The notes beneath the pieces were generated by a model. The model ran no database searches. It saw only the letters and a list, made by a program, of their open reading frames with translations, and was not told the origin of the DNA. The position numbers and the translations under genes are program-made. Of a DNA stretch of 64,000 bases, positions 9,824-18,339 are shown piece by piece. This DNA comes from an uncultured Acetatifactor sp. GTDB taxonomy: Bacteria > Bacillota > Clostridia > Lachnospirales > Lachnospiraceae. Positions within the stretch are counted from its first letter, which is position 1. Every line of letters starts with the position of its first letter. The stretch covers positions 62,001 to 126,000 of the forward strand of contig CANQWM010000003.1 in assembly GCA_947627535.1 (NCBI GenBank), written 5' to 3'.

Positions 9824-10783
9824 ATGGCGCTGTTATCAATCGTACTGCCGGCCTATAACGAAGAACAGAATATTGAAAATACTTCCAGAGTGCTGACCGG
9901 AATTCTTGAGGACAATGGCATAGACTATGAGCTGGTGTTTATCAGCGACGGCTCCAGAGACGACACCTTCGCCCGGATTCAGGCTGAGGCGGAAAAGAAC
10001 CCAAGGATCAGGGGAGCGGAATTCAGCCGTAATTTTGGAAAGGAAGCCGGTATTTTCGCGGGGCTTGAGATAGCGGCGGGGGACGCTGTGATCGTTATGG
10101 ACTGCGATTTGCAGCACCCGCCCCAGGTCATTCCCGAGATGTGGGAAAAATGGAAAAACGGAGCGGAGATCGTGGAAGGGATCAAGAGCAGCCGTGGGAG
10201 GGAGAGTATTGGATATAAGCTTTCCGCGGGGTTGTTCTATCGGATCATGAGCAGACTGATCAAGATGGACATGAAATCCTCTTCCGATTTTAAACTGTTG
10301 GACCGAAAGGTGGTGGACGTGCTTTTGGAGCTGCCGGAGCGGAATACGTTTTTCCGGGCGCTGAGCTTCTGGACGGGATTCCGGACGGAAACGGTCCACT
10401 ATGAGGTACAGGAGCGGCAGTTCGGAAAGAGCAGGTGGTCCTTCTGGAGCCTGATGAAGTATGCCGTCTTTAACGCTACATCCTTCAGTACGCTGCCGCT
10501 GCAGCTGGTGACGGTAATGGGAGTGATCTCTATTTTGTTCAGTCTGGTCCTGGCGGTTCAGACGCTGGTGAAGTTCCTTATGGGCAATGCGGTGGAAGGC
10601 TTTACCACGGTCATCCTGCTTATTTTGATCATCGGCGGCTTTCTGATGCTGAGCCTGGGGATCATAGGTCATTATATCGCCAGAATTTATGAGGAGGTCA
10701 AGGGAAGGCCAAAGTACATTATCAGCAGAGTTACGGAAAATGTGCAGGGAAACGTGGCAGGCGTCTGGCACAGGAAGGTCTGA
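9824..10783 (+). CDS. gtrB: GtrB-like polyprenyl-phosphate glycosyltransferase (GT2 with two C-terminal TMs)
   Basis: LSIVLPAYNEEQNI, VMDCDLQHPP, KSSSDFKLLDRKV, two C-term TM helices. Confidence 0.88.
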   Translation: MALLSIVLPAYNEEQNIENTSRVLTGILEDNGIDYELVFISDGSRDDTFARIQAEAEKNPRIRGAEFSRNFGKEAGIFAGLEIAAGDAVIVMDCDLQHPPQVIPEMWEKWKNGAEIVEGIKSSRGRESIGYKLSAGLFYRIMSRLIKMDMKSSSDFKLLDRKVVDVLLELPERNTFFRALSFWTGFRTETVHYEVQERQFGKSRWSFWSLMKYAVFNATSFSTLPLQLVTVMGVISILFSLVLAVQTLVKFLMGNAVEGFTTVILLILIIGGFLMLSLGIIGHYIARIYEEVKGRPKYIISRVTENVQGNVAGVWHRKV

Positions 10784-10804
10784 AACGGAAAGGATGTTAC
10801 GGAG

Positions 10805-11932
10805 ATGATTAATTTTAACGTGCCGCCTTATGTGGAGAAAGCGGCGGATTATATCGCCGAATGTGTGAGAAATCAGAAGATCTGCGGGGACGGTTCTTAC
10901 ACTAGAAAGTGTAATGAATGGATTGAGAAAAAGACGGGAACGGCAAAATGTCTGCTGACAACGTCCTGCACCCACGCCACGGAGATGGCGGCTCTTCTGG
11001 CCGATATTCAGCCCGGGGACGAGGTGATCATGCCGGCGTACACTTTTGTGTCCACCGCAAACGCCTTCGTGCTCCGCAAGGCGACGCCGGTGTTTGTGGA
11101 TATCCGGCCGGATACCATGAACCTGGACGAGAAGCTGATAGAGGACGCTGTTACCGAAAAAACCCGGGCGATCGTTCCCGTTCATTACGCCGGCGTGGCC
11201 TGCGAGATGGATACGATCATGGACGTGGCTGCAAGGCATGGCCTGGCCGTCATCGAGGATGCCGCCCAGGGGATTATGGCGTCCTATAAGGGAAAAGCGC
11301 TGGGCACTATCGGCGATTTCGGATGCTTCAGCTTTCATGAGACGAAAAATTACAGCATGGGAGAGGGCGGCGCGCTGCTGATCCGGGACGGGAAATATTC
11401 GGAAGAGGCGGAAATCATCCGGGAGAAGGGGACAAACCGCAGTAAATTTTACCGTGGACAGATCGACAAATACACTTGGATCAATTATGGATCGTCCTAT
11501 CTGCCAAGCGATATGAACGCGGCGTACCTCTATGCGCAGCTTGAGATTGCGGATGAGATCAATGACGCGAGACTTGCCCTCTGGGACAGGTATTATGAGG
11601 GTTTAAGGCCCCTGGCGGAGGCGGGGAAGCTGGAGCTGCCGACTGTGCCGGCAGGGTGTGTCCACAACGCGCATATGTTTTACGTTAAGACGGCAGACGT
11701 TGAAGAGCGGGCAGCGTTTTTTGCCTATCTGAAGGAGAACGGCATTATGTCCGTGGGTCATTATGTTCCGCTGCACACGTCGCCTGCAGGACTTAGATTC
11801 GGACGGTTCCACGGGGAAGACAGATATACGACCAGAGAGAGCGAGCGCCTGGCGCGTCTTCCTATGTATTACGGCCTTACCGGAGAGCAGGTGGATTATA
11901 TCTGCGACAAGGTCAGAGAATTTTATGTATAA
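10805..11932 (+). CDS. wecE: dTDP-4-amino-4,6-dideoxygalactose transaminase (WecE/RffA-like)
   Basis: INFNVPPYV...GDGSYTRKCNEWIE...TTSCTHATEMAALL; PLP aminotransferase motifs, SFHETKNY. Confidence 0.88.
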   Translation: MINFNVPPYVEKAADYIAECVRNQKICGDGSYTRKCNEWIEKKTGTAKCLLTTSCTHATEMAALLADIQPGDEVIMPAYTFVSTANAFVLRKATPVFVDIRPDTMNLDEKLIEDAVTEKTRAIVPVHYAGVACEMDTIMDVAARHGLAVIEDAAQGIMASYKGKALGTIGDFGCFSFHETKNYSMGEGGALLIRDGKYSEEAEIIREKGTNRSKFYRGQIDKYTWINYGSSYLPSDMNAAYLYAQLEIADEINDARLALWDRYYEGLRPLAEAGKLELPTVPAGCVHNAHMFYVKTADVEERAAFFAYLKENGIMSVGHYVPLHTSPAGLRFGRFHGEDRYTTRESERLARLPMYYGLTGEQVDYICDKVREFYV

Positions 11933-11982
11933 GGGTTCTGCACAGAGCAGGGACGCCGCAAAGCGGCGGAATGAGAGGCGTT

Positions 11983-13284
11983 ATGAAAAAGGCGGCAGGG
12001 GCATTCTGTGCTCTGTTGAGGGGGATATTCTTTGCGGGCTTCAGCGTCCAGATTGTTCTTGGGTCTGTCTGGATGTGCGCAAATTTTATAGAGGTTCAGC
12101 AATTCGGGCAGCCTGAGGGGTTTCTTTATCCCTGGCTCGTCAGCGTGCTGGGAGGGGCGCCTCAGGTCTTGTATCTTTTGCAGCTTTGCCTGGCGGGATA
12201 TGCGGGGTTTGAGCTTTTAAAGCCTGTCCTTCCGGACGGGAGGGCGTGGCGTGTCTGGTACATGCTGGCGTTTCTGACCGTGCCCGTGGCCATGCAGTGT
12301 CATCTGGCGCTGCTTCCCTGTTCCTTTGTGGGCTCCCTGCTGCTGCTGGAGCTTGCCTGCTTCAGAAATGCAGTGTATGGGAAAGGGGAAGGCGGATTCC
12401 GGGCGCTTGCAGGTGCGGGATTCTGCTGGGCTGCGCTTGTGCTGCTCCTGCCGGAGTATGGCTGGCTGGGCCTGCCGCTGCCGGCGTTTACATTCCTGGT
12501 ACAGATTCCGCATCTGTGGAGAGATCTCAGGCGCCTGGCATATGGGATCCTGTTGTTTGCCGCTTTGAGCGGAATCGTTGCGGTATGCGGGACGTTGACG
12601 AATAAGACGGAGGATGCCCATGGGACATTCTGGTTTTCCATGGCGCATCGAATGTCATGGCCGACGATCTGGCAGGATTCCGATTACTGGCCGCAGGAAC
12701 TGCTGGAACGGATTCCCTGGGAGAAAATCTGGGAAACCGCTTATCTGCCGGACAATATGGAGCGGATTCTGAAGCCGGCGGTAGAAGACGCAGTGGGGAA
12801 AGAAAAGGCGCCGGAGTATTATCGGACAATGGCGGATATTGCTTACCATCTGCGCAGGCCGAGAATCGTCCGTCAGATAGGCTGGGATATCCTGATCTAT
12901 GCGGCGCCTTTGGCGGTGCTGCAGGAGCAGTTTAAGGGCATAGGATATGATTCCTGTTCCGGCAAAAATTACGAGATCATGGGGAGGGAACATCCCGTCC
13001 TGACAAAATATTATTTCAATTATGGCTGCTGGTGGTTTGTGACGGCGGCTATGTGCACCGCACTGTTCCTGATATCCGCGGCAGTATCCGGGGAAGCACG
13101 GCTGCAAAGAAAAACCCTGCTCTCTGGAGCAGGATGTCTTGTTTCCTGCGGTGTGATTCTGATCTATTATGTGATGCGGGGCGCCGGCATAGCCGATTAT
13201 AAGCTTACGCTGGCGGTATCTGCCCTATGGACGGTGGGGACGCTTTGTTGTATGGGAGGCGGTTGTGAAAGAGACGCAGGATAA
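11983..13284 (+). CDS. Polytopic membrane protein, unknown function
   Basis: Several hydrophobic segments; same operon; start 11971 or 11983. Confidence 0.7.
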   Translation: MKKAAGAFCALLRGIFFAGFSVQIVLGSVWMCANFIEVQQFGQPEGFLYPWLVSVLGGAPQVLYLLQLCLAGYAGFELLKPVLPDGRAWRVWYMLAFLTVPVAMQCHLALLPCSFVGSLLLLELACFRNAVYGKGEGGFRALAGAGFCWAALVLLLPEYGWLGLPLPAFTFLVQIPHLWRDLRRLAYGILLFAALSGIVAVCGTLTNKTEDAHGTFWFSMAHRMSWPTIWQDSDYWPQELLERIPWEKIWETAYLPDNMERILKPAVEDAVGKEKAPEYYRTMADIAYHLRRPRIVRQIGWDILIYAAPLAVLQEQFKGIGYDSCSGKNYEIMGREHPVLTKYYFNYGCWWFVTAAMCTALFLISAAVSGEARLQRKTLLSGAGCLVSCGVILIYYVMRGAGIADYKLTLAVSALWTVGTLCCMGGGCERDAG

Positions 13285-15016
13285 TCGGGAAAAAGGAAAC
13301 AGGCTTTGGTTCTGGCTGGGATTGGCCGCGGTATTGGCCACCGCTTTACCGTATCTTCTTCTGGGGGAAAATGCCGTCTTTACCTATCACGATCAGCTGG
13401 ACGGAGAACTGATTGCATATCTGCTTCAGGCAAGACACCTGTTTCAGGGGGATGTTCTGCCTGAATTTATGGGAGGCATGTCAAAAACAGCCCTGACGAT
13501 GCCGGCACCGCTGGAGGTGCTGCTGTTTTTGGGAGGAGACGGCTGTATCGGCCTGACGGTCATGATGATCACCGGCAGATTTGTGGGATACCTGGGCATG
13601 TATCTGCTGTGCAGAGAGACGGTGAGGGAATCCTGGATCGCCGCATTGTTTGGCGTATTATATGCATTCCTTCCCTTCCTGCCGGTTTACGGCCTGTCAC
13701 AGTACGGCATTCCGCTTCTTTTCTGGTGCTTTCTGCAGCTGAAAAATCGGCGTCACCTTCTCGGGGCGTTTTTCTATACGGCGCTGTATACCATGTGTTC
13801 TTCTTTGGTTCTGGTGGGATTTGGCTTGCTGGGAATGGGCGCGGTTTTTCTGATCTGGAGACTTTTGCGGAAATGCAGCGGTTCTCTTTTGTTTCCGTTT
13901 GCGGCGTGGACCCTGATGCTGGTTTTGTATGCTGCGGAAAATTTTCGCCTTTTCCGGCAGCTGGCCGATGGGGGAGAATTGTCCCATAAAGCCGAATATA
14001 TTTTGCACCCCGCTCCTTTTTTCGGTACTTTCGCGGGTGGCGTTTTGTCTGGCGGGCAGCATAGTCAGGATCTGCATGTCTGGATTTTGGCGGCGGCTTT
14101 CATTGTGGCGGCGGCCTGGCTGGTAAGAGGCAGGATGAAAAAGGGATCCCTGCGGGGCACCGAGGAAATAAGGCTGCTGCGGGCCATGGCATTTTGTCTG
14201 TGCTGCAACTGCTTTTTTGCTTTCGTTTCGGCTCTGTGGCAGAGCGGGCCCGGTATAGCATTGCGCGGCCGGCTGTCTGTATTCGGCGCTTTTCAACTGG
14301 ACAGGCTTTTGTGGATAGCGCCCTGCTTCTGGTATCTTCTGGGGGCCTGTGGGGCCGCGCTGGTCTGGCGGTGGCTTCTGCAGCCTGGCCTGCGGCCTGC
14401 CGGTGTGGTGCTTGCACTGTCCGGAACGCTGGCGGTTTGCTTCACGGGCATACAGCTTTTGCTTGGCAGTGATGTAAAATCCAATTTGCAGAAACTGTTG
14501 CATCCTGACTATCCGGCGCTCAGTTTTAGCGATTATTATGCGATTGGTGTCCTGGAACAGGTGGAGTCGTTCCTGCATCAGCAGACCGGGCTGGCGCAGG
14601 AGGAATACCGGGTAGTCAGTCTGGGAATTGATCCCGCGGCCGCATTATATCACGGTTTTTACTGTCTGGACGGATATTCCAACAACTATCCGGCTGCATA
14701 CAAGCATGCGTTTCGGAACATTCTTGTCCCCGAACTGGAAAAAAGCGACTATCTGCGGGAATACTTTGATGACTGGGGCAACCGATGTTATCTATTCAGC
14801 TCGGAGATCCCGGGATATTATACTGTGGGAAAAGATGGATTTTGGTTTCAGGATTATGAACTGGATACGAATGCGCTGCGTGATATGGGAGGAAGGTTTC
14901 TGCTCTCCGCAGCTTATATCATGAATGCACAGGATCAGGGCCTGCGGCTGCTCAGAGAGGAGCCATTTGAGACGCAGGAGAGCTATTATCGGATATTTGT
15001 GTATGAGGTGCAATAG
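13265..15016 (+). CDS. Polytopic membrane protein (DUF6044-like)
   Basis: NAVFTYHDQLDGELIAYLLQARHLFQGDVLPEFMGGM; many TM segments. Confidence 0.7.
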   Translation: MKETQDNREKGNRLWFWLGLAAVLATALPYLLLGENAVFTYHDQLDGELIAYLLQARHLFQGDVLPEFMGGMSKTALTMPAPLEVLLFLGGDGCIGLTVMMITGRFVGYLGMYLLCRETVRESWIAALFGVLYAFLPFLPVYGLSQYGIPLLFWCFLQLKNRRHLLGAFFYTALYTMCSSLVLVGFGLLGMGAVFLIWRLLRKCSGSLLFPFAAWTLMLVLYAAENFRLFRQLADGGELSHKAEYILHPAPFFGTFAGGVLSGGQHSQDLHVWILAAAFIVAAAWLVRGRMKKGSLRGTEEIRLLRAMAFCLCCNCFFAFVSALWQSGPGIALRGRLSVFGAFQLDRLLWIAPCFWYLLGACGAALVWRWLLQPGLRPAGVVLALSGTLAVCFTGIQLLLGSDVKSNLQKLLHPDYPALSFSDYYAIGVLEQVESFLHQQTGLAQEEYRVVSLGIDPAAALYHGFYCLDGYSNNYPAAYKHAFRNILVPELEKSDYLREYFDDWGNRCYLFSSEIPGYYTVGKDGFWFQDYELDTNALRDMGGRFLLSAAYIMNAQDQGLRLLREEPFETQESYYRIFVYEVQ

Positions 15017-15045
15017 AGAACGGTTAAAGAAAGGGTGTAGGAAAT

Positions 15046-16116
15046 TTGGCAGTAAAGATGTTTATTCTTGCCGCACTTTTACTTTTGGTCCCGACGGTGG
15101 TGGGCGGCCTCGCGGCGGGTATGGACAGCGGCATCATGCAGAACAGATCGGCTGTCCTTTTTCGCTGGACCGGCGGCCAGATGATCTTGTGGGCCGGCTT
15201 TCAGGTCATCTGTGTACCCATGATTCTGGCGCAGCGGAATTTTACAGAGGTTGTGGTGCTGTATTCCGGATATACGGCGGCAATGGTGATCCTGGCCCTG
15301 GCCGTGGAGATCCGGCGCAGGAAAAGAGGGCAGACAGCAAAGCGGTCCGGCGGTCTCTTCCAGAAAAAGGACCGCATCTGCACCCTGCTGTGGGTGTGCG
15401 CGGCAGCGCTTCTTTTGCTGCAGCTGGTTCAGGCGGTCCGGCTGACTTATGCGGACGGGGATGACGCTTATTATGTCGCAGTGTCATCCATCACGGAAAA
15501 CGCAGATACCATGTACTTAAAGCATGCCTACACCGGAGGCGGCACCAACGTGAACATTCGGTACGGGCTGGCGCCGTTTCCCGTTTGGATTGCATATCTG
15601 GCCCGTGTAAGCGGAATCCGTACAGTCAGCGTGGCACATGTGGTTTTGCCGGCAGCGTTGATCCTCATGACCTATGCAATCTATTTTCTTTTAGGCAGAA
15701 GGCTTTTGGCGGGAAGGGAACGGTATCTGCCGCTGTTTATGATCTTTACGGAGCTTCTGGTGCTTTTTGGGGATTATTCCTTTTATTCCGCGGCAAATTT
15801 TATGCTGGCCCGAAGCAGGCAGGGAAAAGCCGCGCTGGGCAATATTATTTTTCCGCTGCTGCTGCTGCTTTTGTTTATGATGCTGGAGAGAATTTCGGAG
15901 CAAAAAAAGAGCCGGGGGGCGGACTGGATCCTCTTATGCTGCACCATGACGGCGGGGTGTCTATGCAGCACCATGGGAACCTTTTTGACCGTTCTGCTCG
16001 TGGCGCTGACCGGGCTTTGTGCCGCTGTATGTTATCACGATTGGAAGGTGCTTTTGTCTGTGGCATTGTGCAGTATTCCCTGCGGGTGTTTTGCACTGCT
16101 TTATCTGATGGCCTGA
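15046..16116 (+). CDS. Polytopic membrane protein (DUF6077-like N-terminal part)
   Basis: YADGDDAYYVAVSSITENADTMYLKHAYTGG; ORF opens with TTG; ends at TGA with another same-frame ORF 42 nt downstream. Confidence 0.6.
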   Translation: MAVKMFILAALLLLVPTVVGGLAAGMDSGIMQNRSAVLFRWTGGQMILWAGFQVICVPMILAQRNFTEVVVLYSGYTAAMVILALAVEIRRRKRGQTAKRSGGLFQKKDRICTLLWVCAAALLLLQLVQAVRLTYADGDDAYYVAVSSITENADTMYLKHAYTGGGTNVNIRYGLAPFPVWIAYLARVSGIRTVSVAHVVLPAALILMTYAIYFLLGRRLLAGRERYLPLFMIFTELLVLFGDYSFYSAANFMLARSRQGKAALGNIIFPLLLLLLFMMLERISEQKKSRGADWILLCCTMTAGCLCSTMGTFLTVLLVALTGLCAAVCYHDWKVLLSVALCSIPCGCFALLYLMA

Positions 16117-16158
16117 TGTGCGCGGAGAAACGGCGCGGAAATGGGGTGAAATAGGGAG

Positions 16159-16917
16159 ATGAATCCTGCCGGAGAAATGATCTGGAGCTATATGGGAACG
16201 GGGCTGATCGTTATATGGTTTTTGTTTTCTTTGATCTATTTGTTCCTGAGGGAGAAAAGAAAGCCGGTCCGAATCCTGTTTCTTTACATCCCCGTTATTC
16301 TGCTGCTAATGTTTTTCAACCCGCTGATCTTCAGACTTGCGGCCCGATATATGGGGAACGAAATCCTATACCGTATATTGTGGCTTCTGCCTGTGACTGT
16401 GGTCATTGCTTATTCCTGCGTCCTGTTCTGTGGAAATCTCACCGGGAAAATGCGCGGAAAGGCTGCCGTTCTGGCGGTGTTTTTGATCGTTATGTCCGGA
16501 AAGTGGATTTACGGAAATGAATATTTCTCTAAGGCAGACAACCTGTATCATATGCCGGACAGCGTGGTTCATATCTGTGACGCTATCGAGGTGCCTGGGC
16601 GGGAGGTCATGGCGGCGTTCCCGCTGGAGCTGGTGCAGTATGTGCGGCAGTATTCGCCGGTAGTCTGTATGCCCTACGGGCGTGAGGTGCTGCTGGGTCT
16701 GTATGATGAAGTGTGTGAAGTGATCAACGCAGACATAATCGACCTGAAGGAACTGGTCCCTTTGACGAGGGAGAGAATGTGCCATTATGTGGTGCTGTCT
16801 GAGGAGCAGAAAATAAAAGGGAATACGGAAGACTACGGCTGGGAGCCGTTTCTGGAGACAGACGGCTATGTCGTCTATCGGGACACGGAAGTTCCACTCG
16901 AGATTCCAAAGCTGTGA
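16159..16917 (+). CDS. Membrane protein; possible C-terminal continuation of 15046-16116
   Basis: Four hydrophobic segments then soluble C-term; same frame as upstream ORF with two TGA codons between. Confidence 0.55.
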   Translation: MNPAGEMIWSYMGTGLIVIWFLFSLIYLFLREKRKPVRILFLYIPVILLLMFFNPLIFRLAARYMGNEILYRILWLLPVTVVIAYSCVLFCGNLTGKMRGKAAVLAVFLIVMSGKWIYGNEYFSKADNLYHMPDSVVHICDAIEVPGREVMAAFPLELVQYVRQYSPVVCMPYGREVLLGLYDEVCEVINADIIDLKELVPLTRERMCHYVVLSEEQKIKGNTEDYGWEPFLETDGYVVYRDTEVPLEIPKL

Positions 16918-16955
16918 ACCCTATGAATTTCTATGAAGATGGAGTCATCCTGGGA

Positions 16956-18101
16956 TCAGCCGTAGTAATTTAGCGCGTAAATGAAACGGTCCGCAGCCCG
17001 CTTCCGACCTTCCAGATTCAAATGGATGTTGTCGGTAAGATACTGTCCGGCATTGTCTTCTGTGACGGTGACATAAAGATTATCCACAAAGGTAACGCCA
17101 AGATCATAGCAGGTGGCGAACTCTTTGTTGAAATACGTTGAGAGATAGTGCTGGCCGTAGGTCTGAATGTCGCTGCTGATATATTCTCCGTTTTCATTTA
17201 TGCCGAACGCATAGGTGGGCGACATGACGATGATGCGAATATGCGGGAAGTTTTCCTGCAGCAGTTCTATGCTGGCCTGCAGGTTGCCGGTAAACTGCGT
17301 GATGTCAGTCGCGTTCGCGTCGTTATACATCTCGTTGCCCATCAGGTAATCTGTGCCGTCGTACATAAAAGCCACTACATCTATAGTGTTCATGTCAAGC
17401 GTGGAAAGGGTTTCAAAAACTTCCTGGGCCTCCGGAGGAATCGCGTCCCCTAAGGATCTGGCAGCATCCTCATAATAAAAGTCGATGACATCAGTATACG
17501 TCAGGGTGCAAAGCCAGTAGGGCGTATATGCATCCATGGGGGAAAGCGCAGCATTAAACGCCGCCTGCTGCGCCGCCATATAGCTGCCGGAGACGGAACA
17601 GTTGATCACGTTGGCGCCGGTGCGCTCTGCAATCATATTGGCCAGTCCGTCGCTGGAATCTCTGTCGTCGGAAAAGGGAGAATTGCCAAGGAGCAGAATA
17701 TTCACTTCCCCGTCCCGGTCTGCCGGTATGATCTGGCCGTTTTCGTCCAGCAGAGGAAAGATCGTATCAAACTCAGAGTCGTATTCGGAAGAACCCTCTC
17801 CGTCTTTAAAGATATCCTCCTGCGAAATAAAATTGCCGTAGGTAAAGATACGGTAAACAATGAGGGAGACCGCAACGACGGCTGTAAGGATGAGCGCAGC
17901 ATGCATGATCTTGTGCCTGTTGAACGAAAAACCGCGTCTGTCTGACGGCTGGACGGCGGGATCCGCCTGCTTGTCCGCGGTGTCTATAGCCTCTTCCGTC
18001 TTATCAAATTCGCCGGTATCCAGATCAAGGATCCTGATGTCCGGAATCCTGTGATGCCGGGCTTCTCCGTTTGTCTGTTGGTACTCCCTGGTTTCTTTCA
18101 T
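16956..18101 (-). CDS. Membrane-anchored SGNH-like hydrolase/esterase
   Basis: Single TM near N-term, NILLLGNSPFSDD, DNIHLNLEGR; start 18101 or 18113. Confidence 0.7.
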   Translation of the reverse strand: MKETREYQQTNGEARHHRIPDIRILDLDTGEFDKTEEAIDTADKQADPAVQPSDRRGFSFNRHKIMHAALILTAVVAVSLIVYRIFTYGNFISQEDIFKDGEGSSEYDSEFDTIFPLLDENGQIIPADRDGEVNILLLGNSPFSDDRDSSDGLANMIAERTGANVINCSVSGSYMAAQQAAFNAALSPMDAYTPYWLCTLTYTDVIDFYYEDAARSLGDAIPPEAQEVFETLSTLDMNTIDVVAFMYDGTDYLMGNEMYNDANATDITQFTGNLQASIELLQENFPHIRIIVMSPTYAFGINENGEYISSDIQTYGQHYLSTYFNKEFATCYDLGVTFVDNLYVTVTEDNAGQYLTDNIHLNLEGRKRAADRFIYALNYYG

Positions 18102-18188
18102 AAATCCTCTCATTCCGATGTGTGCGGATCATATCGGACACATCGCTTGCAATTTATTTTACTATTATCATTTCCAAAAGTCCATATG

Positions 18189-18225
18189 ATTAAGTAGAAT
18201 TAAAAAGATTTAAGAAATTATGAAG
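18189..18225. promoter_or_regulatory. Phased A/T-rich direct repeats upstream of the GH25 promoter (possible response-regulator box)
   Basis: ATTAAG-N5-TTAAAA then TTTAAG-N5-ATGAAG, ending 15 bp before the -35. Confidence 0.4.
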
Positions 18226-18240
18226 AAATCCCCTTCCGGC

Positions 18241-18269
18241 TTGAAGGAAGCCCTGTCAGATGTTATAAT
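18241..18269 (+). promoter_or_regulatory. Promoter for GH25 repeat protein
   Basis: TTGAAG-N17-TATAAT. Confidence 0.75.
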
Positions 18270-18339
18270 GTTACAAAAATGTTAAGTTTACAGTCTGCTG
18301 TGAAATAGTATGACGGAATAAAAAGGTGGGAGATCCGGC

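Noticed and set aside
9836-11338. 500-aa ORF on - strand opposite gtrB/wecE-like genes
   Set aside because: Antisense shadow of two well-supported + strand genes; composition is Arg/His/Gln/Leu-rich with no domain signature.
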